Source of the DNA: Gillisia sp. Hel1_33_143 | Lineage (GTDB): Bacteria > Bacteroidota > Bacteroidia > Flavobacteriales > Flavobacteriaceae | NCBI RefSeq assembly: GCF_900104765.1 | Contig: NZ_LT629737.1 | Span: forward strand, 558,001-622,000 | Direction of reading: 5' to 3' | Length of the DNA stretch: 64,000 nt | Shown: positions 26,078 through 35,798 of the stretch, piece after piece | Layout: each line of letters starts with the position of its first letter | Position numbering within the stretch: position 1 is the first letter of the stretch | Translations under genes and position numbers: made by a program | Notes under the pieces: model-generated | Told to the model about the DNA's origin: nothing | What the model saw: only the letters and a program-made list of their open reading frames with translations | Database searches by the model: none

Positions 26078-27787
26078 ATGAATTATTACTGCTTATTTTT
26101 TCTGCTTTTATATGTAAACATATCTCATGGACAAGATCGGTTGGAATATGACGACTACACGTTCGAGGTTTTGATGGATTCTATCAAATCAAATTACGGT
26201 AAGCCGGAGCAGCAAAGAATATTTACAACTGCATATATCTCCAAAGCCAAAAAACTAAACAATAAAAAAGAAGAATTTAATGGGCTCTACTATCAAATTT
26301 ATGCTCTTCTTCTTCATAGAGAATTAGCGGAAGCTGAAAAGAAGTACAGTGCTTTATTAGATTTCGTAAACAAAAATGATCTAAAAGAGCAAACAATTTT
26401 CACTTATGATCTGGGAGGGGAAATTCAAAAGCAAGTACCAGATTTCAGTCTAGCTATAGAGCGTTTTAATGCTGCTTTACACCTGGCAGAAGCTCTAAAT
26501 AATACACAGTATAGAGATATAGCGCTTATCAACATATCTAATTTATTAAACGAAACTGGCGATTATGCTGGAGCCCTAAAAATTAGGAAAAAGATCATCG
26601 CTCTATATGAAAAAAAGCCTCTCGATTCTAATTACACAAAAGCTCAGAAAAGTGGAACATTAGCCTATGGATACTTCTTACTCTTCAACTCGTACCTTAA
26701 AAATAACAAGTTAGATTCTGCTAAATATTACAATCAAAAGATTAAAGAAATTGTTCGCACTGCAGATAGCTGCTACGTAATGTACTTGTATAATACCAAT
26801 GCAGAAATCGCATTACAGAATAACAATTTTAAAGCTGCAAGAAATTTCTATAAACGTTATTACAATACATGCCCAATAGGTCTTCCAATTGCAGATCTTA
26901 GAAAAGCACATTTCTTTGGACGGGTAGAGATGAGGGCTAAAAATTACAATGAAGCTATAACAATTTTTGAAAAAGGCTTGGTAGATTATGAGGTCTCTCC
27001 CCAAGAAGAAGGGTTTATGGGAGATTATTATAGGCTTATGGCCAATGCCTATAAAGAAACCGGAGACTTTGAAAAAGCCGGCTATTATTTTGAAAAGCAC
27101 CTTGTAACTGCAGATGATGCTAATAAGATGAAAAATGATGTAGTTAGGGCATCAAAACAACAAGAATTAAAAGCTTTCAAGGAAGAATTAGTTCTATTAA
27201 AAAAAGAAAAAGATTATCGTACAAAATTTCTTATCTATAATCTCCTAGGAGCTTCTATAGTTATTCTTTTTCTACTCTTCTTTCTTCTGAAATTTCACAG
27301 AACTAAAAGAGCAAATGAAATTAAATTTGAAGCTCTTTTAGAAAAAATGAAAACGCTACCTCAAGATAACCATGTTATTATAGATACAAAAGATGAGATC
27401 TTAGAGGCGAAAAACAGTACCGATGTTCCAGAAGAAATTAAGCAACAAATATTAATGGGATTAAAGAAACTAGAGACTCAGGAATATTATTTAAAACAAG
27501 AATGTAATTCTTATAATGTTGCCAAAAAAATTAATACGAATACTTCCTATCTTTCCAAAGTAATTAATAATCATTACCAAAAGAACTTCAACACTTATAT
27601 TAATGATCTAAGAATTAACTATACCATTGTTCGTCTTAAGAACGATACAGTTTTTAGATCTTATTCTATTCAAGCCATAGCAGAAGAAGTTGGTTATAAA
27701 TCTGCAGATTCCTTTTCAAAATATTTTAAAAAAGACACTGGCTTAAATCCATCTTTTTATATAAAAGAACTCAAGAATATAACGTGA
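26078..27787 (+). CDS. Membrane-bound TPR-AraC transcriptional regulator
   Basis: A 569-residue one-component regulator. It has a signal sequence (LFFLLLYVNISHGQ), then a periplasmic region of about 360 residues with tetratricopeptide-like helix pairs, including NYNEAITIFEKGLVDYEV and GDFEKAGYYFEKHL. One membrane helix follows (about 385-408), then a linker and an AraC-type double helix-turn-helix at the C-terminus (NTSYLSKVINNHYQKNFN and SIQAIAEEVGYKSADSFSKYF). It would sense something in the periplasm and bind DNA on the cytoplasmic side. The next genes, two small membrane proteins and an S9 peptidase on the same strand, are possible targets, though this is inference. No close promoter motif was found. 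Confidence 0.88.
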   Translation: MNYYCLFFLLLYVNISHGQDRLEYDDYTFEVLMDSIKSNYGKPEQQRIFTTAYISKAKKLNNKKEEFNGLYYQIYALLLHRELAEAEKKYSALLDFVNKNDLKEQTIFTYDLGGEIQKQVPDFSLAIERFNAALHLAEALNNTQYRDIALINISNLLNETGDYAGALKIRKKIIALYEKKPLDSNYTKAQKSGTLAYGYFLLFNSYLKNNKLDSAKYYNQKIKEIVRTADSCYVMYLYNTNAEIALQNNNFKAARNFYKRYYNTCPIGLPIADLRKAHFFGRVEMRAKNYNEAITIFEKGLVDYEVSPQEEGFMGDYYRLMANAYKETGDFEKAGYYFEKHLVTADDANKMKNDVVRASKQQELKAFKEELVLLKKEKDYRTKFLIYNLLGASIVILFLLFFLLKFHRTKRANEIKFEALLEKMKTLPQDNHVIIDTKDEILEAKNSTDVPEEIKQQILMGLKKLETQEYYLKQECNSYNVAKKINTNTSYLSKVINNHYQKNFNTYINDLRINYTIVRLKNDTVFRSYSIQAIAEEVGYKSADSFSKYFKKDTGLNPSFYIKELKNIT

Positions 27788-27996
27788 AAAGATTAAAATC
27801 TACCCCAAATTTATAAATATCGGGCTTTCACATTACGAGATACCTAAATCACAAAAATAGCTGTACATCCTTTATAAACAGCAACTTACTAAGTAGCTTC
27901 TATACCCTATTTTCTTAAATCTGGGGAAGCTTCACTTTTATTACAGCGTTTTGTATTGCAGCTTTGTTCTAGTTAATCACCAATAAAACAAACAAT

Positions 27997-28425
27997 ATGA
28001 AAACAAGTAAAAGCAACAATCGGAATCGGAATTTAGTATTAAAAGTGATCTTAGGTTTCATTATAGGGATCTCTTTTGGCTTTGGAGTAGCTAAGCTTAT
28101 AAAATCTGAAAGCAGGCTAATTTCTTCTATAGAAAAATCTATCAGGAAAAATTGTGATTGTGAAAGTGTACGATCAGAATTTAGTGCTATTGGCTTTCAG
28201 TTTAGTAAGGAAGATGGCATTAATAACAGAGCGTTAGAGATCACCCTTGAGAATTGCACTGTAAATACCAAAATTGAAAAAGAGGCTGCAAGACTACATG
28301 AAGTATTAAAAATAGAAGTAGATAATTATTCTGATGTAGATCTACTTATCCTTCATTTTCAGAATACCAACAAGAACGAAACTGTTAAAATAAAACAAGG
28401 GGAGATAATCTCTAATGTTATGTAA
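27997..28425 (+). CDS. Hypothetical single-pass membrane protein
   Basis: A 142-residue protein with a strongly basic head (KTSKSNNRNRN), one membrane helix (about 13-32, LVLKVILGFIIGISFGFGVA) and an extracytoplasmic domain of about 110 residues. That domain contains a CDC pair (about residues 48-50) and a third cysteine near 88. No family is recognised. The gene precedes a 45-residue membrane peptide and an S9 peptidase on the same strand, with gaps of 81 and 10 bases, so these three are likely co-expressed. The domain may interact with a partner in the periplasm; nothing more can be said. Confidence 0.65.
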   Translation: MKTSKSNNRNRNLVLKVILGFIIGISFGFGVAKLIKSESRLISSIEKSIRKNCDCESVRSEFSAIGFQFSKEDGINNRALEITLENCTVNTKIEKEAARLHEVLKIEVDNYSDVDLLILHFQNTNKNETVKIKQGEIISNVM

Positions 28426-28506
28426 ACAGTGCAAAAAACAACATTTAAAAGATTATCCAATATCAGAAACAACAATTTACATTCAGTTTAATTAAATTTT
28501 AAAATC

Positions 28507-28644
28507 ATGGAGCTACAAGAAAACGCTTTCGATGAAAATCTAAATAAGAAGCTACACTCCCCTACTAAGATCCAATTCATAAAGTTTGCAATTGGAGTAG
28601 TAGCTGGAGTTGCCATATTCCTAATAATAAAATTAATATTTTAA
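28507..28644 (+). CDS. Small membrane peptide (45 aa)
   Basis: A complete ATG-to-TAA frame of 45 codons starting MELQENAFDENLNKKLH, with a single hydrophobic helix at about 24-45 (FIKFAIGVVAGVAIFLIIK). The glycine-containing helix resembles in style that of the 142-residue protein just upstream (GFIIGISFGFGVAKLI), which may mean a shared origin or a helix-helix contact. It is only ten bases upstream of the S9 peptidase start, so it is translated from the same message. No known family is recognised. Confidence 0.6.
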   Translation: MELQENAFDENLNKKLHSPTKIQFIKFAIGVVAGVAIFLIIKLIF

Positions 28645-28654
28645 AACTACCGTT

Positions 28655-30949
28655 ATGACAATACTTACAAAATATGCTGTTGCAATAATGTTGCTACTCT
28701 GTCAAATATTATTTTCTCAGGATTTACAAGGTTCCTACAGTGGCACTCTTCAGGTAAAAGACTCTCAAATGGAACTTATATTCAATATTTCATCTACTAA
28801 TGATGAATATAAGGCAACTTTGGATGTTCCGGCACAAGGAGCCACAGGAATCGAACTCGATTCGGTAAATTTGCAGAATAATCAACTTACCATAAGCTCT
28901 GCGAAATTAAAAATGACCTATAAGGGTACGTTATCAGAAGATGGTATTAATGGAACTTACGAACAAATGGGAGAACAATATCCACTTCACTTAAAAAAGA
29001 CGATTAAAAAGAAACCCGGCAACACAACGCTCCCGTCTAGCGAGAGTACGCTCTCTACTTTAGCTTCCAAAGAAACAGGAACCTATAAATATTCTGTAGA
29101 AGATTATTTTAAAACTCCGGAGGCTTATTCTTTTAAACTTTCTCCAGATGGGAAGTTCATCAGTTATTTAAAAAGAAGAGAAAGTGGGGAGCGAGATCTA
29201 TACATCAAAGAAACCGCTACCCAAAAAGAACGCTTATTAATTAAGCAGGAAGAAGATCTTATTCGCGGTTATTACTGGGCAAATGATACTCGTATTCTAT
29301 ACTTACAGGACAAAGGAGGGAATGAAAATCATCATGTATTTGGAGTAGATATAACCGGAGAGAATAAGAAAGAGCTTACTCCATTTTCTGATGTTAAGGT
29401 AAATATTATTGAAGCTTTAAAGGAAGATGAAGAACATATAATTGTACAGATGAACAAGGATAATCCTCAGCAGGAAGAGCCTTACCGCCTAAATGTAAAT
29501 ACAGGAGAGATCACTAAACTTTACACCGTAAAAGATGGAGAACCACCTGTAAGCAGTTATAATTTTGACAAGGAAGGAAATTTAAGAGTTATCAACCGAA
29601 TTGTTGATGGTATTAATATGGAGTTACTTTATAAGATTGATGGAGAGTTCAAGCAAATTAAAGTGACAGAATTTGGAGACACCTTTGCAATTTCTTCTTT
29701 CAACCCTAACACCAAAAATCCAGATGATGCTTATGTGATCTCGAATTTAGAAGGCGATAAGATAGAAATCCAACTTTATGATCTTAAGCAGAACAAAAAG
29801 ATAAAAACCTTGTATCACAATGACACATTTGATGTTTCTAGCCTTGCCCTTTCAAGAAATCGTAACTATGAGATAGACTATTTTGCATATGAAGGTGAAA
29901 GAACTGTTATAGTTCCGGTAAGTTCAACCTATAAAAAGATCTATGACCGTCTTCAAAGTGAATTTGGAGAAAAACAATTCTTTACTGTAGGAAAGACAGA
30001 TGATGAAATTCAATATATGGTAGTAGTCACCAGCGATAAGATTGTTGGAGAATATTATCTATATGATATTGATAAAGATTCTGTAACACTACTATACAAA
30101 ATATTACCGCATTTAAAAGCCGAAAATATGGCTTCTATGAAACCTATCAAATTTAAAAGTAGAGATGGGCTTACACTTTATGGATACATCACTTTGCCAC
30201 AAGAGTATAAGAATGGTCAAAAATTACCTTTAATTGTAAATCCTCATGGCGGGCCACAAGGAATAAGAGATAGCTGGGGTTTTAACCCGGTTGCACAATT
30301 ATTTGCAAGTCGTGGTTATGCAACACTGCATGTAAACTTTAGGGTTTCTGGAGGATATGGAAAAGCATTCTTGAAAGCAGGTTTTGGAGAAATTGGTAGA
30401 AAAGCTATGGATGATGTAGAAGACGGTGTAGATTTTACGGTAGATCAAGGTTGGATAGATAAAGATAGAATAGCCATTTACGGTGGTAGCCATGGAGGTT
30501 ATGCTGTTTTAAGAGGAATGACCAAGACCCCAGAAAAATATGCATGTGGAGTAGATTATGTGGGAGTAAGTAACTTGCATACTTTTATGAACTCCATCCC
30601 GCCATATTGGGAAAAATATCGTGATCTACTTTACAAGATCTGGTACAATCCAAACATCGCTGAAGAGAAAACTATAATGGACGAAATTTCTCCTGCTTTA
30701 CATGTAGATAAGATTACCAAACCATTATTTGTGGTGCAAGGAGCAAATGATCCTCGAGTGAATATAAATGAAGCAGACCAAATTGTGGAGACTTTGAGAA
30801 ATAACGGTGTAGAAGTACCTTATATGGTAAAATATGATGAGGGACATGGTTTCGCAAAAGAAGAAAATCAACTAGCGCTATACAAAGCAATGATGGGATT
30901 TTTTGCAGAGCATCTCAAGGATAAAAATATAGAACCTATAAAAGGATGA
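28655..30949 (+). CDS. S9-family prolyl oligopeptidase-like peptidase
   Basis: An exported serine peptidase of 764 residues. The signal peptide (AVAIMLLLCQILFSQ, cleaved near residue 22) is followed by a small beta-rich domain (about 25-115), a beta-propeller-like region (about 145-490) and an alpha/beta-hydrolase domain. The catalytic serine is S612 in YGGSHGGYA, with the aspartate in GANDPRVN and the histidine in YDEGHGF. Such enzymes cleave peptides after proline or hydrophobic residues, or remove N-terminal dipeptides. The extra N-terminal beta domain is unlike plain S9C enzymes. It ends the run of three genes downstream of the TPR-AraC regulator and is followed by a bidirectional terminator. 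Confidence 0.92.
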   Translation: MTILTKYAVAIMLLLCQILFSQDLQGSYSGTLQVKDSQMELIFNISSTNDEYKATLDVPAQGATGIELDSVNLQNNQLTISSAKLKMTYKGTLSEDGINGTYEQMGEQYPLHLKKTIKKKPGNTTLPSSESTLSTLASKETGTYKYSVEDYFKTPEAYSFKLSPDGKFISYLKRRESGERDLYIKETATQKERLLIKQEEDLIRGYYWANDTRILYLQDKGGNENHHVFGVDITGENKKELTPFSDVKVNIIEALKEDEEHIIVQMNKDNPQQEEPYRLNVNTGEITKLYTVKDGEPPVSSYNFDKEGNLRVINRIVDGINMELLYKIDGEFKQIKVTEFGDTFAISSFNPNTKNPDDAYVISNLEGDKIEIQLYDLKQNKKIKTLYHNDTFDVSSLALSRNRNYEIDYFAYEGERTVIVPVSSTYKKIYDRLQSEFGEKQFFTVGKTDDEIQYMVVVTSDKIVGEYYLYDIDKDSVTLLYKILPHLKAENMASMKPIKFKSRDGLTLYGYITLPQEYKNGQKLPLIVNPHGGPQGIRDSWGFNPVAQLFASRGYATLHVNFRVSGGYGKAFLKAGFGEIGRKAMDDVEDGVDFTVDQGWIDKDRIAIYGGSHGGYAVLRGMTKTPEKYACGVDYVGVSNLHTFMNSIPPYWEKYRDLLYKIWYNPNIAEEKTIMDEISPALHVDKITKPLFVVQGANDPRVNINEADQIVETLRNNGVEVPYMVKYDEGHGFAKEENQLALYKAMMGFFAEHLKDKNIEPIKG

Positions 30950-30990
30950 TCTTCAATAGCTCTATGAAATATAGTAAGGATTGAATATAA

Positions 30991-31022
30991 AAAAACCTCG
31001 AAGCGTTTGCTTCGAGGTTTTA
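30991..31022. terminator. Bidirectional terminator between the S9 peptidase and the MORN protein
   Basis: 12-bp perfect stem (arms 30993-31004 and 31009-31020, core CCTCGAAGC) with a GTTT loop, flanked by A and T tracts so that it works for both converging genes. Confidence 0.9.
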
Positions 31023-31041
31023 TATCTTAAAAGACTACTGT

Positions 31042-31401
31042 CTAATTTCTACTAACTATAGAAGTTGTGTTTTTATAACTAGTTACGTCCGCAATTTGAT
31101 TATTATCATAATCCACTTCAGTTAACTGATCTGAATTCCAAAAAAACCACTTCCCAGACTTATTCCCCTCTTCGTATTTCGCAAGGGCAATCTTTTTACC
31201 ATTTTGGTCGAAAGAAACCCATTGCCCGTGGAGTTTTCCGTCCTTGTACGTACCTTCCTGTCTAACACTTCCATCTTCATAATAAAACGTTCCTTTAATT
31301 AAATCTCCTTGTTTTTCAAAAATAGGTTTAACTTCCTGAGCAAAAACTACCGATCCAATTAGCAGCGCTGCCATCACTAACATTGATTTTATATTTTTCA
31401 T
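31042..31401 (-). CDS. Secreted MORN-repeat protein
   Basis: A 119-residue protein with a signal peptide (MKNIKSMLVMAALLIGSVVFAQE, cleaved near 22) followed by tandem short repeats of the MORN/YwqK type: IKGTFYYEDGSVRQEGTYKDG, then KLHGQWVSFDQNG, then NKSGKWFFWNSDQ, each with the G-x-W or G-x-Y core. These beta-hairpin repeats often bind other proteins or lipids. It would act in the periplasm or at the surface. Bacteroidota genomes carry many such proteins with unknown roles. Convergent with the S9 peptidase gene and divergent from aspS. Confidence 0.78.
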   Translation of the reverse strand: MKNIKSMLVMAALLIGSVVFAQEVKPIFEKQGDLIKGTFYYEDGSVRQEGTYKDGKLHGQWVSFDQNGKKIALAKYEEGNKSGKWFFWNSDQLTEVDYDNNQIADVTSYKNTTSIVSRN

Positions 31402-31593
31402 AACCTGATATTTAATATTTACTTCACGAATATACAGTAAAATTTACAATTAAGCAATAATCACATAACATTAAATTAACATTGGAGCGGTTTTTATTGA
31501 AAATCAGCTAATTAAGATTAGTCATATCTAAAAACTTGCATTACCTCTCTAATAATTTATAAGGTATAAGTTCACTAAACCGCTATATCTTCT

Positions 31594-31601
31594 TACTTTT
31601 G
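31594..31601 (+). promoter_or_regulatory. aspS -7 promoter element (TACTTTTG)
   Basis: Exact TANNTTTG match 25 bases before the aspS ATG. No clear -33 TTG was found at the usual distance. Confidence 0.55.
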
Positions 31602-31626
31602 CTGTTCGAAATTTCAATAGTAAATT

Positions 31627-33375
31627 ATGTATAGAAGTCATACCTGTGGTGAACTGCGTGAAGATCACATTGGTAAAGAGGTAACCCTGTCTGGATGGGT
31701 TCAAAAAATAAGAGATAAAGGTTTTATGATCTGGGTAGATCTTCGCGATCGATACGGGATGACCCAGCTTATTTTTGATGAAGAGCGAACTTCTAAAGAA
31801 ATGATGAAAGATGCTGCCGGACTAGGTAGAGAATTTGTAATTCAAGTTAAAGGTGAGGTTATAGAACGGGAATCTAAGAATCCAAACCTTCCAACAGGTA
31901 ACATAGAGATCTTGGTTTCAGAATTTAAGATACTTAACGCCTCTCTTACTCCCCCATTTACTATTGAGAACACCACAGATGGAGGGGAAGAACTTAGAAT
32001 GAAATATAGATACCTGGATATAAGAAGAAATCCGGTTAAGGAAAGTCTTATGTTTCGTCACAAGGTTGGAATGCACGTAAGGAATTATCTTTCTAATAAA
32101 GATTTTATAGAAGTTGAAACTCCATACCTTATAAAGTCTACTCCAGAAGGAGCAAGAGACTTTGTGGTACCAAGCAGAATGAACGAAGGGCAATTTTATG
32201 CTTTACCACAATCTCCTCAAACCTTTAAACAATTACTAATGGTGGGAGGTATGGATAAGTACTTCCAAATAGTAAAATGTTTTAGAGATGAAGATCTAAG
32301 AGCAGATCGCCAACCAGAATTTACACAGATTGACTGCGAAATGGCTTTTGTAGAGCAAGAAGATATCTTGAATATCTTTGAGGGTTTAACAAGACATTTA
32401 CTAAAAGAGATTAAGAGTGTTGAAATAGGAGAATTCCCGCGAATGACCTATGCAGATGCCATGAAAAAATATGGAAATGACAAGCCAGATATAAGATTTG
32501 GAATGGAATTCGCCGAATTGGACGAAGTTACCAAAAACAAAGGTTTTAATGTTTTCGATCAACAAGAGCTTGTTGTTGGTATTGCAGTTCCTGGAGCAGC
32601 TTCTTACACTAGAAAAGAGATAGATAAACTTATAAGCTGGGTAAAAAGACCACAAATAGGGTCTACCGGATTAGTTTGGGCGAAATATAATGAAGACGGA
32701 AGTTTAAAATCTTCTGTAGATAAATTCTATTCTGAAGAAGATCTCAAAGTTTGGGCAGAAAAGACTTCTGCTAACCCAGGAGATCTAATTCTTGTAATGG
32801 CGGGACCTGCAGATAAAACAAGAACACAGCTTAGTGCCTTGAGAATGCATTTAGCAACAGAGTTAGGGTTGAGAAATCCTGAAGAATTTGCACCGCTATG
32901 GGTAGTAGATTTTCCATTATTGGAATGGGATGAAGATACCAAGCGCTTCCATGCTATGCACCATCCTTTTACCTCTCCTAAGCCAGAAGATATAGCGTTA
33001 TTAGCTACAGAACCAGGAAAAGTAAGAGCTAACGCTTACGATCTCGTACTCAATGGGAATGAAATTGGAGGAGGGTCTATTCGTATTCACGACAAGGAAA
33101 CTCAGGCCATGATGTTTGATTATTTAGGATTTACTCCAGAAGAAGCAAAAGCTCAATTTGGATTTTTAATGGATGCATTTCAATATGGAGCCCCACCGCA
33201 CGGAGGAATTGCTTTTGGATTTGACAGACTTACCGCAATTCTTGGCGGCCAAGAAACCATTAGAGATTATATAGCATTTCCAAAAAACAATGCAGGCCGG
33301 GACGTAATGATAGACGCTCCTGCCGCTTTAGATGAAGCACAATTAAAAGAATTACACTTACAAGTAAAACTATAA
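31627..33375 (+). CDS. aspS: Aspartyl-tRNA synthetase
   Basis: Charges tRNA-Asp with aspartate. The 582 residues fit the bacterial-type enzyme: an OB-fold anticodon-binding domain (about 1-105, with [15 protein letters not shown]), the class II core with motif 2 at about 219-239 ([20 protein letters not shown]), the bacterial GAD insertion domain (about 290-410), and motif 3 at about 526-534 (GGIAFGFDR). The insertion domain marks it as the bacterial form, distinct from AsnS in the same window. It is monocistronic: its own promoter element lies upstream and a terminator follows six bases after the stop. Confidence 0.97.
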   Translation: MYRSHTCGELREDHIGKEVTLSGWVQKIRDKGFMIWVDLRDRYGMTQLIFDEERTSKEMMKDAAGLGREFVIQVKGEVIERESKNPNLPTGNIEILVSEFKILNASLTPPFTIENTTDGGEELRMKYRYLDIRRNPVKESLMFRHKVGMHVRNYLSNKDFIEVETPYLIKSTPEGARDFVVPSRMNEGQFYALPQSPQTFKQLLMVGGMDKYFQIVKCFRDEDLRADRQPEFTQIDCEMAFVEQEDILNIFEGLTRHLLKEIKSVEIGEFPRMTYADAMKKYGNDKPDIRFGMEFAELDEVTKNKGFNVFDQQELVVGIAVPGAASYTRKEIDKLISWVKRPQIGSTGLVWAKYNEDGSLKSSVDKFYSEEDLKVWAEKTSANPGDLILVMAGPADKTRTQLSALRMHLATELGLRNPEEFAPLWVVDFPLLEWDEDTKRFHAMHHPFTSPKPEDIALLATEPGKVRANAYDLVLNGNEIGGGSIRIHDKETQAMMFDYLGFTPEEAKAQFGFLMDAFQYGAPPHGGIAFGFDRLTAILGGQETIRDYIAFPKNNAGRDVMIDAPAALDEAQLKELHLQVKL

Positions 33376-33381
33376 CAACTC

Positions 33382-33410
33382 AAATCCTGCTTAATTGCAG
33401 GATTTTTTTA
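33382..33410 (+). terminator. aspS terminator
   Basis: Nine-bp perfect stem (arms 33382-33390 and 33397-33405, core AATCCTGC) with loop TTAATT, followed by a T run. Confidence 0.85.
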
Positions 33411-33435
33411 TACAAACTTAATTCTATCAATAGCG

Positions 33436-35226
33436 ATGTTTCCTAAAAAATTTCCTGGTTTACAACGTTTTTTAATTTGGAAGACAAAACATCTTTCCCA
33501 ACAACAATTTATTTTAATTCTAAGTGGAGTTATTGGATTTGCTGCAGGTCTTGGAGCGGTGCTTATAAAAAATCTTACTCACTTCATTCAAAGTTTGATG
33601 GAGGGTAAATTGATTTATAATTACCATCACGCCTTCTATTTTATATTTCCCATCATTGGTCTAACGCTTACCCTACTAATTATAAAATATGGTTTTAAGA
33701 AAGACGTAGGTCACGGTATACCTTCTACTTTATATGCTATTTCTAAAAGGAAGGGATTAATGAAATCCTTTCAAATGTATGGATCTTTACTTACCGCCCC
33801 CCTTACAGTAGGTTTTGGAGGATCTGTTGGATTGGAAGGACCTACCGTTGCTACCGGGGCTTCATTGGGGTCTAACATTTCCCGAATGTTTCAAATGAAT
33901 CAAAGCGCGAGAACGCTTTTAATCAGTTGCGCCGCAGCCGGAGCAATGTCTTCTATTTTTAAAGCTCCCATTGCTGCTATCATCTTTGCTATTGAAGTTT
34001 TTAGTTTAGACCTTACACTGGTTTCTATGCTACCTTTATTAATAGCATCTCTTTCAGCTATCCTTACATCTTATTTTTTCTTTGGGTCTGATATTTTATT
34101 ATCCTTTCAACTTAAAGATAAATTCCATATTTCTGAAGTCCCTTTTTACATGATCTTAGGAGTATTGGCATCTTTATGCTCTATCTATTTTACAGCTGTA
34201 TATTTCAAAATAAATAACTTCTTTAAAAGTTTTGGTTCTCCTTTTAAAAGACTGCTTGTTGGTGGATTAGGACTGGGTATAATGATCTATTTTATCCCTC
34301 CACTTTACGGGGAAGGATATAATGTTATAAATAACCTACTCACCGAAAATTATATAGAGGCTTTAGGTACCAACTTTTTTAATGAATTTCTAGACAATAT
34401 CTGGGTAGTGATCACCCTGCTTGCCGGACTCGTTATTTTTAAGATAGTTGCTACATCATTTACATTTGGAGCTGGTGGAGTTGGAGGTATCTTTGCACCC
34501 GTACTTTTTATGGGAAGTGCTATGGGACATTGTTTTGCACTTATTGTGAACAACCTTGGTTTTCTAAATAAGCCAATTTCTGTAAGTAGTTTTACCATGG
34601 TGGGAATGGCGGGCCTTATGGCTGGGGTACTACACGCTCCTTTAACTGCTATCTTCCTAATAGCAGAACTTACTGGAGGTTATGAGCTCTTTGTACCCTT
34701 AATGATAACTGCAGTGATCTCGTATCTCATTACCAATAAATTTCAACCCCACTCTGTTTATACCATGGAACTTGCTCAAAGAGGTGAATTGTTAACTCAT
34801 GATAAAGATCAAAATGTATTAACTTTAATGGATATAAAGCAGGTTATTGAGACCAATTTTGTAAGTATTAAAATGAATATGAATTTGGGAGATGTAATAC
34901 ATGAAGGAGTTTTAAAATCTTCCAGAAACCTGTTCCCGGTTATAGATGAAGACAATAACTTTATGGGTATTATACTGCTGGATGACATAAGACCTATCAT
35001 GTTTAAACAAGATTATTACGAAAAAGTTACCGTACAGGAAATCATGCAACGAGCGCCAGAGATCATAGATATGAAGAAGGACAGTATGAAAGACATCATG
35101 AGAAAATTCCAAGATAGCGACGCATGGAATTTACCGGTGGTGGAAAATGAAACCTATATTGGATTTGTCTCTAAATCTAAACTGTTAACAGCATATCGCC
35201 AGAAATTAATTGAAGTAACTGTTTAA
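33436..35226 (+). CDS. ClC-family chloride channel/transporter with CBS domains
   Basis: A 596-residue protein with the ClC membrane core (about 25-440) and a pair of cytoplasmic CBS domains (about 465-590) that may bind nucleotides. The anion-path motifs are present as GHGIP (92-96, usually GSGIP) and GLEGP (132-136, usually GREGP), keeping the gating glutamate E134. At the position of the internal proton glutamate (the second E of FIIEE in the E. coli exchanger) it has valine (V188 in FAIEVF). Known ClC channels also carry valine there, so channel-like behaviour is possible. A small membrane protein gene begins two bases after its stop. Confidence 0.92.
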   Translation: MFPKKFPGLQRFLIWKTKHLSQQQFILILSGVIGFAAGLGAVLIKNLTHFIQSLMEGKLIYNYHHAFYFIFPIIGLTLTLLIIKYGFKKDVGHGIPSTLYAISKRKGLMKSFQMYGSLLTAPLTVGFGGSVGLEGPTVATGASLGSNISRMFQMNQSARTLLISCAAAGAMSSIFKAPIAAIIFAIEVFSLDLTLVSMLPLLIASLSAILTSYFFFGSDILLSFQLKDKFHISEVPFYMILGVLASLCSIYFTAVYFKINNFFKSFGSPFKRLLVGGLGLGIMIYFIPPLYGEGYNVINNLLTENYIEALGTNFFNEFLDNIWVVITLLAGLVIFKIVATSFTFGAGGVGGIFAPVLFMGSAMGHCFALIVNNLGFLNKPISVSSFTMVGMAGLMAGVLHAPLTAIFLIAELTGGYELFVPLMITAVISYLITNKFQPHSVYTMELAQRGELLTHDKDQNVLTLMDIKQVIETNFVSIKMNMNLGDVIHEGVLKSSRNLFPVIDEDNNFMGIILLDDIRPIMFKQDYYEKVTVQEIMQRAPEIIDMKKDSMKDIMRKFQDSDAWNLPVVENETYIGFVSKSKLLTAYRQKLIEVTV

Positions 35227-35228
35227 GA

Positions 35229-35468
35229 ATGAAACTAATCATTAGAATATTAAGCATTTTAATAGCCATTGCTATAGGTACAGGATTTTATTATAGAATG
35301 AATGATGAAATGATGCTGGGAGACCGTATTATTGGAATAGCTGTTTTAGCAAGTGCCTTCATCTTAATGCCTATTTTTTTGTACCACAGATGGAACGGAA
35401 AAAAACTTAAGGATTATACTCTTACAGAAGAAAATATGAGAAAAATGAGAGATCGCGGAATTGATTAA
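35229..35468 (+). CDS. Hypothetical two-helix membrane protein
   Basis: A 79-residue protein with two hydrophobic helices (about 3-22 and 32-52) and a charged cytoplasmic tail ending in TLTEENMRKMRDRGID. It starts two bases after the ClC-CBS stop, so the two are translated from one message and may be partners. No family is recognised by name. The loop between the helices is short and acidic (RMNDEMMLGDR). Confidence 0.7.
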   Translation: MKLIIRILSILIAIAIGTGFYYRMNDEMMLGDRIIGIAVLASAFILMPIFLYHRWNGKKLKDYTLTEENMRKMRDRGID

Positions 35469-35534
35469 CTAACTAATAATCAATAACGTTAAAAAGATTT
35501 TTTATTTTAGCTATCTCTAATTGATAATATTATG

Positions 35535-35542
35535 TAAGTTTG
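35535..35542 (+). promoter_or_regulatory. Cold-shock gene -7 promoter element (TAAGTTTG)
   Basis: Exact TANNTTTG match 28 bases before the ATG of the cold-shock protein. The leader is AT-rich, and no long cold-shock 5' UTR like that of E. coli cspA is seen. Confidence 0.6.
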
Positions 35543-35570
35543 TCCTTTATTAATTTTTTATTTTATTATA

Positions 35571-35768
35571 ATGGAAGGTACAGTTAAATTTTTCAATGAG
35601 TCTAAAGGATACGGATTCATTACTAACGACGAAACAGGAAGAGACATCTTCGTACACGTTACAGGACTTAATGGTGAGTCTTTAAACGAAGGAGATAAAG
35701 TTGAGTACGTTGAAGAAGAAGGAAGAAAAGGATTAACCGCTGGTCAAGTGCGTTTAATCAACGATTAA
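35571..35768 (+). CDS. cspA: CspA-family cold-shock protein
   Basis: A 65-residue single OB-fold protein that binds single-stranded RNA and DNA and keeps mRNA unfolded. The RNP1 motif KGYGFIT (about residues 12-18) and RNP2 motif DIFVHVT (about 25-31) are both intact. Length and start (MEGTVKFFNESKGYGF) are the normal Bacteroidota form. It has its own promoter element and a strong terminator, so it is a single-gene unit. The symbol is family-level; the genome will probably have other copies. Confidence 0.95.
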   Translation: MEGTVKFFNESKGYGFITNDETGRDIFVHVTGLNGESLNEGDKVEYVEEEGRKGLTAGQVRLIND

Positions 35769-35798
35769 TATATTTCTATATTTTAATTCGAAAAGCTT

